The notes: generated from the letters alone by a model not told the origin. Positions 46,492 to 60,700 are shown, counted from the stretch's first letter. The stretch is 64,000 bases of DNA from Ehretia macrophylla (GCA_037974665.1 CM075764.1:113832325-113896324); one strand, 5' to 3'. Program-made: numbers and translations.

Positions 46492-47777
46492 TTACCTTTG
46501 AAATAAAGTTGGATATTGTTGCTCCATCTGGTCTCGCCTTTCCCACGTTGCTTCTTCAACTCCATGATGATCCCACAACACTTTCACCATCGGTATAGAT
46601 TTGCTACGCAACTCCTGATCTTGCTGGTCTAGGATCTGAATGGGCTTTTCCTCATAAGACAAGTTTTCCCGAAACTGCAACGGCTCTGGCTCCAAGAATT
46701 GCGATGGATCAGGGTGATACTTCCGCAGCATCAAAACATGAAAAACATCGTGAATATTGGAGAGGTTTTGGGGTAGCTCCAGGCGATATGCCAATTTGCC
46801 AACTTTCTCAATTATTTCAAATGGTCCTACAAACCTCGGGCTCAACTTTCTACCCTTGCCGTGTTTAATCAGTCCCCTCCGAGGTGATATCTTGAAGAAC
46901 ACCTTGTCGCCGGCCTCAAACTCTAGGCTCCGTCTCCGTCGGTCTGCATAACTTTTCTGCCTACTCTGGGTGGTAAGCATCCGTTTCAGGATGAGGTGGA
47001 TATTATCGACAGTCTTCATAAGTTCAGGTAGAAGGGTCGAGTCAAAAGTCTTCATCTCACCTACTTCATCCCAGTAAATTGGGGATCGACACTTACGTCC
47101 ATACAATGCCTCAAATGGGGCCATCCCGATAGTGGCCTGATAACTATAATTATAACCGAACTCCGCTAAAGACAGGTATTTCTTCCAACCTTTCCCGAAG
47201 TCTAAAACATACGCCCTCAGAATATCCTCCAGAATCTGAATAGTTCTCTCAGATTGTCCATCAGTCTGAGGGTGTAAGCCGTGCTGAAACTCAACTTCGT
47301 TCCCAAAGCTTCTTGCAATCTCTTCTAAAATCGGGAAGTAAAACAAGGATCCCTATCCGATACAATACTCACAGGCATCCCGTGCAATCTTATAATCTCC
47401 GCCACATACATATCTTCCAATTTCTCAGGACTATCCTCCTTGTTCATCGGTAAGAAGTGCGCTGACTTAGTCAATCTATCCACTATGACCCAAACGGCGT
47501 CATGACCCTTTTGTAACCTGGGCAGGTCCATGACAAAGCCCATTGTTATATGTTCCCATTTCCATTGAGGAATTTCCAACGGCTGAAGTAAACTTGCTAG
47601 TTGTTGATGTTCTGCTTTGACTCTCTGGCAAGTCAAACACCGTGCCACAAACTCCACAATCTCTTTCTTCATGTTATTCCACCAATAATGTTGCTTCAAA
47701 TCCCGGTACATCTTTGTTCCGTCGGGGTGAATAGTGTATCTTGAATTATGGGCTTCTTCAAGAATCTTATTTTTCAA
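46492..47777 (-). pseudogene. Integrase and chromodomain of element G (fossil)
   Basis: Minus-strand pol C-terminus in this order: zinc-binding region (HPDGTKMYRDLKQHYWWNNM, CLTCQRVKAEHQQ), catalytic core (WVIVDRLTKSAHFLP, GMPVSIVSDRDPCF, HPQTDGQSERTIQILED), C-terminal domain (PRFVGPFEIIEKVGKLAYRL, HDVFHVLMLRKYHPDPSQ). A chromodomain-like end follows (PIQILDQQDQELRSK, MVKVLWDHHGVEEATWE), finishing EQQYPTLFQR. That chromodomain is the clearest evidence for a Tekay/Del chromovirus. In the family it is thought to guide integration toward heterochromatin. Confidence 0.9.
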
Positions 47778-49410
47778 CTCTGGCTCATTAGGAACACAAA
47801 TCCGATCCTAAACCTCCAAATACCATCATCATGAAACTTGAAATCTGTGTTGCTTTCTTTAATCTTCTGAAACTGTTGGTCCTTCTGTTGAGCCTCTCGT
47901 AATTCAGACAACAAGGTTGATTGAACTTGTGTAGTGGCAAATAGCAACCCTTTTTGAGTCAATCGTGGTTTCCACAAAAATGCTTCCTCCAACAACTCCT
48001 GCACCTCGACTTCCAGTTTTGCCATGCTCGCTTTCCGACTTAAGGCATCTGCAACTACATTCGCTTTACCGGGCACATAATTGATTGTGCAGTTATAATC
48101 ATCCAAAAGCTCCATCCACCGTCTTTGCCTCATGTACAACTCTTTTTGTGAGAACAAGTATTTCAAGCTCTTGTGATTAGTAAACACCTCGAACTTGTTA
48201 CCCCATAGATAGTGCCTCCGTTTCTTGAGTGCAAACACAATAGATGCTAACTCCAAATCATGCGTCGGGTAGTTCAATTCATACGGCTTCGGTTTCCTAA
48301 AAGTATACACAATCACTCTACTATTTTGCATCAACACACAACCCAATCCTTCCTTCAAAGCATCGCTATAGATTACAAAACCTTGACTTCCTTTAGGCAA
48401 TGCAAGAACAGGTGCAGTAGTCAATCTTTTCTTCAATTCTTGGAAGCTGTTCTCACACTTGTCATCCCACACGAACTTTGTTTTCTTTTGAGTGAGCTTT
48501 GTAAGCGGTCCTGCGATCTTTGAGAAATCCTTCACGAACCTCTGATAATAGCCGGCTAGACCAAGAAAACTCCGAACCTCCGTAATATTTTCCAGCTTCT
48601 TCCAAGACATCACTGCTTCTATCATTGCTGGATCCACTGTTATTCCCTCTTGGGATATGATATGCCCCAAAAATGCAATCTGCTGCAACCAAAACTTGCA
48701 CTTGCTAAACTTTGAATACAATTGATGCTCTCGAAGTTTCTGCAGTACCAATCGCAGATGTTGTTCATGTTCAGCCTCGGATTTCTAGTATACCAAAATA
48801 TCATCAATAAAGATCACAACAAATTGGTCCAAGTAAGGTTGAAACACCTTTTGCATCAAGTCCATAAAAGCTGCAGGGGCATTAGTTAGTCCAAATGGCA
48901 TCACCACATATTCATAATGCCCATATCTCATCCTGAAAGCCATTTTAGGCACATCATCCTTTTTGATCCGCAACTAATAGTATCCTTACCTCAAGTCGAG
49001 CTTCGAATACACTTTGGCTCATTGAAGTTTATCAAACAACTCATCGATCAGTGAAAGTGGGTATTTATTCTTGACGGTCACTTGGTTCAATTCTCGGTAA
49101 TCGATGCATAGCCTCAACGTTCCGTCTTTCTTCTTTACAAATAGGACTGGTGCACCCCACGGAGAAGAACTTGGTTGAACGAACCCCTTCTTCAACAATC
49201 CTTGCAATTGGTCCTTCAATTCTTGTAGCTCGGCCGGCGCCATACGATAGGAAGCTTTAGATATCAGTTGGGTACCAAGCAGTAATTCTATAATAAACTC
49301 GATCTCTTGATTTGGGGGTAAACCGGGCAATTCTTCTGGAAACACATCTGCATAATCTTTAATCACTGGCATCTCCTCCAACTTAGCTTTATTCGATGGC
49401 TTGTTGATGA
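47778..49410 (-). pseudogene. Reverse transcriptase and RNase H of element G (fossil)
   Basis: Minus-strand order: [78 protein letters not shown], the catalytic [12 protein letters not shown] (near 48788-48820), [17 protein letters not shown], then RNase H with [33 protein letters not shown] and [20 protein letters not shown]. All domains are present and in family order. The coding frame is broken. Confidence 0.9.
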
Positions 49411-50060
49411 GATAAGCTAAGTATCCACTACATCATTTTCTCAAGGACTTCACTGCTTTCGTAGATGAAATGATGGAACTTCAATATTGGTTGACCAGGT
49501 ATCTGGAATATTACAATCTTCGTCCGGCAATCTAGTTGGGCATGATGCTTTGCCAACCAATCTATCCCTAAGATGACTTCATAGTCTCGAAAAGGTAATA
49601 CAATAAGATTGACTGAGAATTCCCTATCTTTAATTTGGATTTTACATGCTTTACAAGCTAAGCTAGTAACAAGTTTAGAACCCATTGGAGTACTACTTCG
49701 TAAGGCAAACATACAACTTGTAGTTTCACACGTTGCACACGTAAGGGAGTAATAAATGAATGAGTAGCACCTGGATCAATTAGCACCCTAACAGGTTGAT
49801 TCAGTATCAAGAATGTACCTTCAACAACAGCGGTCTCCTCTGGAAGCTCCTCGCACTCAATAGCATAAGCTCGAGCCTAAATTCTAGGAATTGGAGCCTT
49901 GCCTCTACTAGCTGGTTTAACCTGATTTTGTCCTGCTTGCCATTTAGGGCAATCCTTGATCTGATGCTGATCACTGCCACACCACACACATCGTCCTGAC
50001 TTCTTCCAGCACTGGGCCTCGGTATGACCCTTCTTATCATAGTAAGAACAGTTCATAGAC
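49411..50060 (-). pseudogene. Protease and zinc-knuckle region of element G (fossil)
   Basis: Minus strand carries a CCHC knuckle (CVWCGSDQHQIKDC, roughly 49940-49985). Next comes a retropepsin-like stretch with LIDPGATHSFI-like sequence (49758-49797). The tail contains KIQIKDREFSVNL and YEVILGIDWLAKHHAQLDC. The order nucleocapsid, protease, reverse transcriptase fits the family. Confidence 0.8.
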
Positions 50061-50170
50061 TAAGTAGCAGGTGAACTACCTGTAGATCTGCGGGTGGAAG
50101 AGGCTAATGGTGCTTTAGTCGGGCCACGATTATTAACTGGTCTGTTCTGGCTCTGGCCCTGACTACGACT

Positions 50171-50968
50171 CTAGCTCTGGAATTTCCTCTGTTGACCTGG
50201 AGGCTGGTATGGTTTCTTGTTCGGTTGGCTCGAACCGGCTCTATCAAGTTTTCTCTTCTCAACTCGGGAAGCAGCAGCAAGGAGAGCAGAAAAGGTATCG
50301 AAGACATGCGAAGCCAACTGGTCCTGGATTTCTGTCCTCAACCCATTCGTAAATTTCCACATCTTTGCCTCAGGGGTACTCACCATGTATTGAGCATAAC
50401 GGGATAGTCGGTCAAAACGAGCCTCGTACTGGGCCACCGTCATGTTACCCTGGTTCAGGTGCATGAATTCCTCAATCCGCCTCTGCCTGGAAACTGCAGG
50501 TACATATTTCTCCTTGAATGCCTTAACGAAATTACCCCACAAGCGAGGTGTATGATCAGTTTCCCAAAGTGCCTCCACAGTGTGCCACCAATGCTCAGCA
50601 TCCCCGTGCAATAGAAACACAGCGAACTCCACCTTTTCTTCATCAGTATAGTCAAGTGGTCTAAAAATCCTCTCGATCTCAAACAGCCAAGCCTCTACTT
50701 TTTCATCATCAGCTTCACCGTGGAATTTGGACGGGCGAAAGTAAAGAAACTCCCGCATTCTGCAATGTCTCCCATGGTTACAATCATTCCTGATGTTGTT
50801 GCTGTTGTTTGCTTCACGTGCATCTTGGCGTTCCATCACTTGCGACACGCGATCCATGGCATTCGCCATCATATTAAACATAGCCATGCCAGGATTAGTC
50901 TGATAAGCATCTCCGATCTCTTGGGGCTCACCGCTCCTATTAGTAGTGCGGGTACTAGGGCCAGCCAT
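50171..50968 (-). pseudogene. gag of element G (fossil)
   Basis: Minus-strand Gag starting MAGPSTRTTNRSGEPQEIGD, with GMAMFNMMANAMDRVSQVME, an N-rich linker, and a capsid-like domain with EIERIFRPLDY, FLLHGDAEHWWHTVEALWE, KYVPAVSRQRRIEEFMHL and MTVAQYEARFDRLSRYAQYM. The basic tail is ASRVEKRKLDRAGSSQPNKK. Its length of about 265 residues before the knuckle region equals that of A. Fossil. Confidence 0.9.
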
Positions 50969-51221
50969 CTATAGGCACAGATTACGATGCACAATTTATT
51001 GGAATATGAAAAGACAAAAATTTAATGTATAAGGTATGCAACATACAATTTTACATAAACACACAGTTCTAGAAACAATTAAGACATGTTAGTCACATAA
51101 GCATATAGAACATAGAAGGCACAATTAACATTATCACACAATAACATATAAACAAGACATCCTAATTACCTTAGGGCTTCTACCCACGGTCCGAGAGTAA
51201 AACCTGGCTTAAGCAATCTAA

Positions 51222-51233
51222 GCTCTGATACCA
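51222..51233 (-). other. Primer-binding site of element G
   Basis: Minus strand reads TGGTATCAGAGC, an exact initiator tRNA-Met site, 13 nt inside the 5' LTR. Confidence 0.92.
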
Positions 51234-51246
51234 TTCTTCTATAAGG

Positions 51247-54200
51247 TGTCACGCCCCAACTCGACCTATATAGGTTAGACTAGGGTGTGATCTAAACATT
51301 CAAGTCATATCACGTACTTAATCGTTCATGAAAGTTTAACGCTTAACGTTTTAGCCTAAACTCCACAGATTCTCCAAAAAACCGGCAGCATAACGGCTAT
51401 AATTGGGCTCTTTAGTTTGACCTAATTCTCTAAACGCCTCAAAATTTCCATTCTCAATTTCATTTCTAACTAAGATTACTATTTATCACCAATCGAAACG
51501 CCTACTAGTTATTTCGAAGTCTCGTTTGATTACAGCCTAGCATGGTACTATGTCTCGTTTATTTGTTAATCCTTGTTACAAAAGTACTTGTTGATCTTAG
51601 CCTAACAATAAGTACCTGCTTAAAATTGGATAGATTCATTTTACTTAATCCTTACCTGATACTTCATAATCCTATGATAGATGCTAGCCAATAACGATAG
51701 AAAAAATGACCATAGTAGTGTTTGTCTAGTTAGGATCAGTACAAGCCAAAATCAGACCCCAAATTACAACGGGGGTCATTTACAATACAATAACAGGCAA
51801 CATAAGAAATGAAATAGTATTCAAGCAACATATTGTTCACAAAATGGCCATAATCAAGTAAGGCACGTAGGGCAAGCAATCATTCCAAGGAATCATCATT
51901 AGGCACGCTGTCCTCGGGTACCTATTCCAGGTCTTCTTTACCTAAGATGATAAAAGAGGGTGAGTCCTTATGAACTCAGCGAAGGGGAACAAGAATTAAG
52001 TTTTGAAACTCATTTTCCGGTTCAACTTATGAAAACCCTTTGCAAGCATGACATGTATCACAAGTAAGTACATAATGTAATGTAACAGTAAAAGAACTCA
52101 ATTACATGTCTTTCCTCCCCGAGGTCCTCTAGGAACCAAGCGAGAGTACTTATACACATAGTGAAAAGGATACGGTGAGCTTTTGCTCTCAGTTCATTTC
52201 CAGTATCAGTTGTTGCGGCTGGCTTCAATTCATCCCCTTATCACGCCAAATGGGTGTACTCCGGATGTACCCTGAAATCCTACAACCCAACTCTCCGAGG
52301 AAGTCTAGCCCCCAAGCGAGAGAGGGAATTGGACAATGGTAGTCACGGTTGCACTGGCAAGCCCGATGCCGCTCGGTGTGCGTGAATGCTACCATGCCAG
52401 AATGAAAGGTTGCAACCTTGTATGCAATGCACATTTATGACATTTAATATATCACATTAGAAGGACAACAAAGTAGGTTACCTCCGAGCAGTCATAAGAT
52501 TGCACATTGACAAGTAAACAAGCGAGGCACGATATGACATGGAGTTATATGAATATTAAACGGGCAGCCATGTAACGCATGTAAATCAAGTCATATAACT
52601 CATTTTGAAGTTCACGTAATCAAATAATAAGATTATTCAACATGCAACGACATCTATGTAGGACCGAGTGCAAGAAAGGCCTACTTGTCAACATGTAATC
52701 ATCGAAATCACATTTAGGGCTACAAGGGCAACTACGGGCAGCCTACTAATCATATAATTAAACACGATATCCATAGGATCAACACTTAGTGAGTTTACCT
52801 AGTCACTAGGGTTTCAATTCGTGCTTACCCGTGCGATTAAGCCCCAATTCATCTCGAAATTAAACTCAAGCCATGCATTGATTAATTCAAACACCTTCAA
52901 GTATTCAAAACAGTCCACACAACATCCAAATGCCACGATCCCAAGCATTTAATACAACAAGAGAAGCTATAATAATTTTTCTAAGCATATCACTAGGTGA
53001 AACCCTTACTGCAATGGGCTGTTTTCACACAATCATTAAGACAAGCAAACAAAGTCCAATTCCAGTAAAAAAAAATTCAAATTAAATCTTAAGGAGTGAA
53101 CTATATTCAGAAAGAAACCTCGCATCATTTGGTGTTCGGGTTCAAGAGTTATAGCCAAAACAGTGAGGCTACGCAAAACTGTCCAGATTTGCACACATTT
53201 CAATACTTGTCGTTTTGTAGGGCCTTAGGGTCAGATTTAGCCTTAGTACATTTCTGACAAAAATGTCCAGAACTGAAAAATCTAGCAGCAAACCAAATTT
53301 CATGCATTTTGGATATCATTTACTAAATCAAAACTGGTTCGTTCTACAAGAACAGTGAATCTGCCAAAACCTGCTTCATTTTCCCAGATTTTCCAGATTT
53401 GGACACATTTTGATATTTTGCCATTTTGAGGACCTTAGATCAAAATTAGCTTTGGCCTATTTCTGTGAAAAATGCTAAAAACTGGCAAAACTAGTCACCT
53501 ACCAATTTTCACGCATTTTCAACCTCATTTACCTGGTCAAAATCACCCCGCACCAACAAGACAGAAGACTGTCCCATACGCGATTTCATCTATCATCACA
53601 TTCTAGCCAAATATCTTGCCATGCATGTTTACAAAAGCTCATGAACACACATATATCACAAGTACAGAAGTAAAAATAGACATTTAAAGGCATGCATGTG
53701 GTTTTTAAAAGTTTTTCAAGAAGTTTTAGCCCTCACCTTAGCAAGACAACAAAGAAGATGCACAAACTCTTGAGGATGCACAAGATTGACTCTTTTCCTT
53801 GCTTAACCGAGAGACCACTTGATTTTCTCTAATTTCCTAGCTTAGTAACCAAGTTCTTAGTAGGTGCATGTGGTTAGAACAAGAAGAAAATGAAATGGAA
53901 GCTAACAAACTCACCTAAGCCGAAATAAAAGTGCTATGAGCTTGCATGTGAGTTTCTTTGCTCCTAGCTTTGCTTGGTCGAGCTCCTAGCTTCTTGCATG
54001 TCTTGATGAACCATTGAGTGATGAACTTAAGCTATGGAGAGAATAATTTCAGCCAAGGCCGAGAGAGAGAGAGAAGAATGAGAGAAAGAATGAGAGAAAG
54101 AGAGAAATTGAAAGAAAAATGAAAAGCTTTGATGGGTATTGATGCTTGTCGGCCTAGGGCCTTGTAAAATCAGAATTTTGTGTCTTCAAGAAGCATTTTT

Positions 54201-54768
54201 GAATTGTCTAGTATGGGCATGGAGTTTGTGTCGAGAATATGGAGCCTTGGGTAGAGTTTTGAACCAATTTTTTTATGCTTTGTGTCATAGTATGTCATAG
54301 AATGTTTAGGTACAAATTTTGAAATTGAATTGCATGCACAAATGCAAGAGGTGGTCGGCCAAGGCAATGCAAAATTCTGAATTTTTGTCATCTTTTGAGC
54401 ATTATTTTAATTGTGTGTTTGGGATATGCAAAGAATAAAGAATGCTTAGCTTTTGGTGCAATTTCGTCTTCTAGTGAGTTGAATTAGTAATTTAATATTA
54501 ATGATCTAGTGCTTCGTGTAAGATGCTTTTTTGATTAGCGTGAGGGCACGCTTTCCTAAGTTTAGGGCACGCTCTACGAGGTATGGCACAAACTATGAGA
54601 CGAATGCATGTTTTCCAATTACTTGCACACAACCCTAAATGTATGCACATAATTCAATGCAAGGCACACAAAACGAAACACAATTCTTAAACCTAGGTCA
54701 AGGCATGCAAATCTAGGTTAGGATACATGAAACGAGGTATTGCACGTAAATCGAGATCGGGCCTCACA
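51247..54768 (-). repeat. 5' LTR of element G (right copy, 3522 bp)
   Basis: Plus-strand reading starts TGTCACGCCCCAACTCGACC and ends GATCGGGCCTCACA, then satellite resumes. It aligns with 42875-46451 over its whole length. Both hairpins and the donor/acceptor-like signals are in the same places. Non-coding. Confidence 0.92.
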
Positions 54769-57700
54769 GCTAAGCCTATTTTCAAAGCCCAAAATCGAAT
54801 GTTTTCTTCTGTTTTGGGATACTTTTCTTGTTTTACGTTGTTTTTCCATCCCGGATCGTACGTCGTGAACTGCGAAAAGGACGATAACCTAATCTATAAC
54901 ATTTCTATTACCGAATCCCACGACACCTTGGGCAAGACAACTTCACTTCACATAGAGGCTGGGCCCGCAAATCGAGGGCGTGGGGCTTGTGACCAGGTAT
55001 CCGTCGCTCTAGTGCCCATAACTTTTGTTCCGTAAGTAGTTACGCGGTGCACAGCATACCGTTGGAAAGCTCTCCGAGAGCTCTACGACGGGGGCAACAA
55101 TCTTGCTCGGCTGCGTCTATTTTCAGAGCTCAAAATCGAACGTTTTCATCAGTTTCAGAATACTTTTCTTCTTTTGCGCTGTTTTTCCATCCTGGATCGT
55201 ACGTCGTGAGCCGGAAAAAGGACGATAACCTAATCCATCACAATTCTATTACCGAATCCCATGGCACCTTGGGCAAGACAACTTCACTTCACGTAGAGGC
55301 TGGGCCCGCAAACTGAGGGGGTGGGGCTTGTGACCAGGTATCCGTCACTCCAGTGTCCATAACTTTTGGTCTGTAAGGAGTTACGTGGCGCACAGCATAC
55401 CGTTGGAAAGCTCTACGACGAGGGCAGGAAACTTGCTCGGCTGCGCCTGTTTTCGAAGCCCAAAATTGAACATTTCATCAGTTTCGGCACAAATTTCTTC
55501 TTTTTTTGCTATTTTTCCATCCTGGATCGTACGTCGTGAGCCCCGAAAAGGACGACAACTTAATCCATCATATTTCTATTACCGAATCCCATGGCACCTC
55601 GGGCAAGACAACTTCACTTCACGTATAGGCTAAGCCCATAAACCGAGGGCGTGGGGCTTGTGACAAGGTATCCGTCGCTCTGGTGCCCATAACTTTTGAT
55701 CTGTAAGTAGTTACGCGGCGCACAGCATACCGTTGGAAAGCTCTTCAAGAGCACTACGACGGGGGCAGCAAGCCAGCTTTGCTGCACCTATTTTCAGAGC
55801 CCAAAATCTAACGTTTTCTTCAGTTCCGGGACACTTTTCTTCTTTTGCATTGTTTTTTCGTCCCGGATCGTACGTTGTGAGCCGCGAAAAGGATGACAAC
55901 CTAATCCATCAAATTTCTATTATCGAATCCCATGGCACCTTGGGAAAGATAACTTCACTTCATGTAGAGGCTGGGCCTGCAAACCGAGGGCGTGGGGCTT
56001 GTGACCAGGTATCCGTCGCTCCGGTGACCATAACTTTTGATCTGTAAGGAGTTACGCGGCGCACAGCATACCGTTGGAAAGCTTTTCGAAAGCTCTACGA
56101 CGGGGACTGCAAGCCTACTCGGCTGCGCCTATTTTTGGAACCCAAAATTGAACGTTTTCATCAATTTCGGGACACTTTTCTTCTTTTGCGCAGTTTTACC
56201 GTCCCGGATCATACGTCGTGAGCCGCGAAAAGGACGACAACCTAATCCATCACATTTCTATTACTGAATCCTATGACACCTTGGGCAAGACAACTTTACT
56301 TCACGTAGAGGCTGGGCCCGCAAACCGAGAGCGTGGGGCTTGTGACTAGAAATCCGTCGCTCCGTTGCATATAACTTTTGATCCGTAAGAAGTTACGCAG
56401 CGCACAGCATACCGTTGGAAAGCTTTCTGAAAGCTCTACGACAGGAGCAGCAAGCTTGCTCGTCTGTGCCTATTTTCTTAGGCAAAAATCTAACATTTTC
56501 ATCAATTTCGGGACAATTTTCTTCTTTTGCGCTATTTTTCCGTCCTAGATTGTACGTCTGCTCCGCGAAAAGGACAACAACCTAATCTATCATATTTCTA
56601 TTACCGAATCCCACGGCACCTCGGGCAAGACAACTTCACTTCACGTAGAGGCTGGGCCCGCAAACCGAATGCGTGGGGCTTGTGACCATTTATCCGTCGC
56701 TCCGATTAACATAACTTTTGATCCGTAAGGAGTTACGCGGCGCACAATATACCGTTGGAAAGCTATCTGAAAGCTCTACGACGTGGACATCCAGCCTATT
56801 CGACTGCGCACGTTTTCAGAGACCAAAATTGAACATTTTCATTAGTTTTGGGACACTTTTCTTCTTCTACGCTATTTTTCCATCCCGGATCGGACGTCGT
56901 GAGCTGCGAAAAGGATGACAACCTAATCCATCACATTTCTATTACCGAATCCCATGGTTCCTTGGGCAAGACAACTTTATTTCACGTAGAGGTTGGGCCC
57001 ACAAACCGAGGGCGTGGGGCTAGTGACAAGCTATCTATCGCTTCAGTGCACATAACTATTGATCCGAAAAGAGTTACGCGGCGCACAGCATACTGTTGGA
57101 AAGCTCTCCGAAAGCTTTACCACCGGGGCTGCAAGTTTCCTTGGCTGCGGCTATTTTTTGAGTCCAAAATTGAACGTTTTCATCAGTTTCGGGAAACTTT
57201 TCTTCTTTTACGCTATTTTTTCGTCTCTGATCGTACGTCGTGAGCCACGAAAAGGACGACAACCAAATCCATCACATTTCTTTTACCGAATCCCACGGCA
57301 CCTTGGGAAAGACAACTTCACTTCACGTAGAGGCCGGGCCCGTAAACCGAAGGCCTGGGGCTTTTGACCAGGTATCCTTCGCTTCGGTGCCCATAACTTT
57401 TGATCCGTAAGTAGTTACGTGGTACACAACATATCGTTGGAAAGCTCTCCAAGAGCTCTACAACTGGGGCAGCAAGCTTGCTTGGCTGCGCCTATTTTTG
57501 GAGCCCAAAATCAAACATTTTCATCAGTTTCGGGATACTTTTCTTATTTTGTGCTGTTTTTTCATCCCGGATCGTACGTCGTGAGCTGCGAAAAGGACGA
57601 TAACCTAATCCATAACATTTCTATTACCGAATCCCACGACACCTTGGTAAGACAACTTCACTTCACATAGAGGCTGGGCCCGCAAATCGAGGGCGTGGGG

Positions 57701-60700
57701 CTTGTGACCAGATATTCGTCGCTCCGGTGCCTATAACTTTTGATCTGTAAGGAGTTACGCGGTGCACAGCATACCGTTGAAAGCTCTACGACGGAGGCAG
57801 CAAGCCTGCTTTGCTGTGCCTGTTTTCGGAGCCTAAAATTGAACGTTTTCATTAGTTTTAGGACACATTTCCTCCTTTCCGCTATTTTTCCGTTCCGGAT
57901 CATACGTCGTGAGCTGCAAAAAGGACAACTACCTAACCCATCACATTTCTATTTCCGAATCCCATGGTACCTTAGGCAAGACAACTTTACTTCACGTAGA
58001 GGCTGTGCCCGCAAACCGAGGGCATGGGGCTTGTGACCAGGTTTTCGTCGCTCCGATGCACATAACTTTTGATCCGTAAGGAGTTACGTGCCGCACAGCA
58101 TACCGTTGAAAAGCTCTCCGAAAGCTCTACGATGGCAGCAGCCAGGCTGTTCTGTTACACCAATTTTCGGAGCCCAAAATCGAACGTTTTCATCAGTTTT
58201 AAGACACTTTTCTTTTTTACGCGGTTTTTATGTTCCGGATCGTACGTCGTCAGCCGCGAAAATGACGACAACCTAATCCATCACATTTCTATTACTGAAT
58301 CCCAAGGTACCTTGGGCAAGACAACTTAACTTTATGTAGATGCTGGGCCCACAAACCGAGGGCGTGGGACTTGTGACCAAGTATTCGTCGCTCCGGAGCC
58401 CATAACTTTTGATCCATAAGGAGTTACGTGGCGTACAACATAACGTTGGAAAGCTCTCCGAAAGTTCTATGAAGAGGGTAGCAAGCCTGATCTATTGCGC
58501 CTATTTTTGGAACCCAAAATTGAATGTTTTCATCAGTTTCGGGACACTTTTCTTCTTTTGCGTTGTTTTTCCATCCCGGATCGTACGTCGAGAGCCGCGA
58601 AAAGGACGCCAACACAATCCATCACATTTCTATTACCGAATCCCATGGCACCTCAGGCAACACAACTTCACTTCACGTAAAGGCTAGGCCCGCAAACCGA
58701 GGGCGTGGGGCTAGTGATCCGTAAGTAGTTACGCGGCGCACGCCATACCGTTGGAAAGCTCTCTGAGAGCTCTATGATGGGCGCGTTAATCTTGCTCAGC
58801 TGATCCTATTTTTGGAGCCCAAAATCGTACGTTTTCATCAGTTTCGGGACACTTTTCTTATTTTGCTCTGTTTTTCCATTCCGGATCGTACTTCGTGAGC
58901 CGCAAAAAGGATGATAACCAAATCCATCACATTTCTATTACTGAATCCCATGACACCTTGGGCAACACAACTTCACTTCACGTAGAGGCTGGGCCCGCAA
59001 ACTGAGGATATCGGGCTTGTGACCAGGTAGTCATCGCTCTGGTGCCCATAACTTTTGATTTGTAAGGAGTTATGCGGTGCAGAGCATAACGTTGGAATCC
59101 TCTATGAAAGCTCTACGACGGGGGCATTACACCTGCTTAGCTGCGCCTATTTTTGGAGCCCAAAATCGAATGTTTTCATCAGTTTCGGGTCACATTTTGT
59201 CTTCTGCACTATTTTTCCGTCCTGGATCGTACGTCGTGAGCTGCGAAAAGGACGACAACCTAATCCATCACATTTCTATTACCGAATCCTACGGCACCTT
59301 GGGCAAGACAACTTCACTTCATGTAGAGGCTGGGCCCGCAAACCGAGGGCGACGGACTTGTGACCAGGTATCTGTCGTTCCGGTGCCCATAACTTTTGAT
59401 CTGCAAGTAGTTACGCATTGCACAGCATACCGTTGGAAAGCTCTCAGAAAGCTCTACGACGGGGGCAGCAAGCCTGCTCAATTGCGCCTGTTTTCAGAGC
59501 CCAAAATTAAATGTTTTCATCAGTTTTAGGTCACTTTTCTTCTTTTGCGCTGTTTTTCCTTCCCAGATCGTACTTCGTGAGCTGCGAAAAGGACGACAAC
59601 CTCGTCCATCACATTTCTATTACGGAATCCCACAGAGGCGGGGCCCGCAAACCGTGGGCGTGGGGAATGTGACCTGGTATCCGTCGCTCTGGTGCCTATA
59701 ACTTTTGATCCGTAAGTAGTTACGCAGTTCACAGCATACCGTTGGAAAGCTTTCCGAGAGCTCTACGATAAGGGCAGTAAGTCTTCACTCCTGCGCATAT
59801 TTTCAAAGCCAAAAATTGAACGTTTTCATAAGTTTCAGGACATTTTTCTTATTTTGCGTTATTTTTCCATCTTGGATCGTACGTCGTGAGCCGCGAAATG
59901 GACGATAGCCTAATCCATAACATTTCTATTACGGAATCCCATGACACCTTGGGCAAGACAACTTTACTTTATGTAGAGGCTGCGCCCGCAAACCGAGGAC
60001 GTAGGGCTTGTGACTAGGTATCCGTCGCTTCGGTGCACATAACTTTTGATCCGTAAGGAGTTACACAATAGACAGCATATCGTTGGAAAGCTCTCCGAAA
60101 GCTCTACAACGAAGGCAGCAGGCTTGCTCGGCTGCGCCTATTTTCAGAGCCAAAAATTGAATGTTTTCATAAGTTTCGGGACATTTTACTTTTTTGCGCT
60201 ATTTTTCCGTCCTAGATCGTACGTTGTGAGCCTTGAAAAGGACGACAACCTAATCCATCACATTTCTATTACCGAATCCCACGGCACCTCAGGCAAGACA
60301 ACTTCACTTCACGTAGAGGCTGGGCTCGCAAAACGAGTGCGTAGGGCTTGTGACCATTTATCCGTCGCTCCGATGTCCATAACTTTTGATCCGTAAGAAG
60401 TTACGCAGCGCACAACATACCGTTGGAAAGCTCTCTGAAAGCTCTACAATGGGGCAGTAAGCTTGCTTGGCAGCGCTAATTTTTGGATCCCAAAATCGAA
60501 CGTTTTCATCAGTTTCAGGACACTTTTCTTCTTTTGCACTATTTTTTCATCCCAGATCGTACGTCGTGAGCCGCCAAAAGGACGACAACCAAATCCATCA
60601 TATTTCTATTTCTGAATCCCACTGCACCTTGGGCAAGACAACTTCACTTCACGTTTCGGGACACTTTTCATGTTTTGCGTTGTTTTTTCGTCCTAAGTTG

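Larger units (their letters stand above)
42875..54768 (-). mobile_element. Element G: Tekay-type chromovirus with both LTRs (11.9 kb)
   Basis: Minus-strand element with 5' LTR 51247-54768, primer site, gag, protease, reverse transcriptase, RNase H, integrase, chromodomain, polypurine tract and 3' LTR 42875-46451. It lies inside a satellite monomer. The flanking satellite is in phase, with a decayed 5-bp target duplication (GCTGC at 42870-42874, GCTAA at 54769-54773), so it is a simple insertion. The coding region has about six interruptions, so the element is a fossil, though structurally complete and free of nested insertions. The LTRs differ by about 5% over the first 250 bp compared by eye, giving an age of order 2 million years at commonly used rates. 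Confidence 0.92.
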
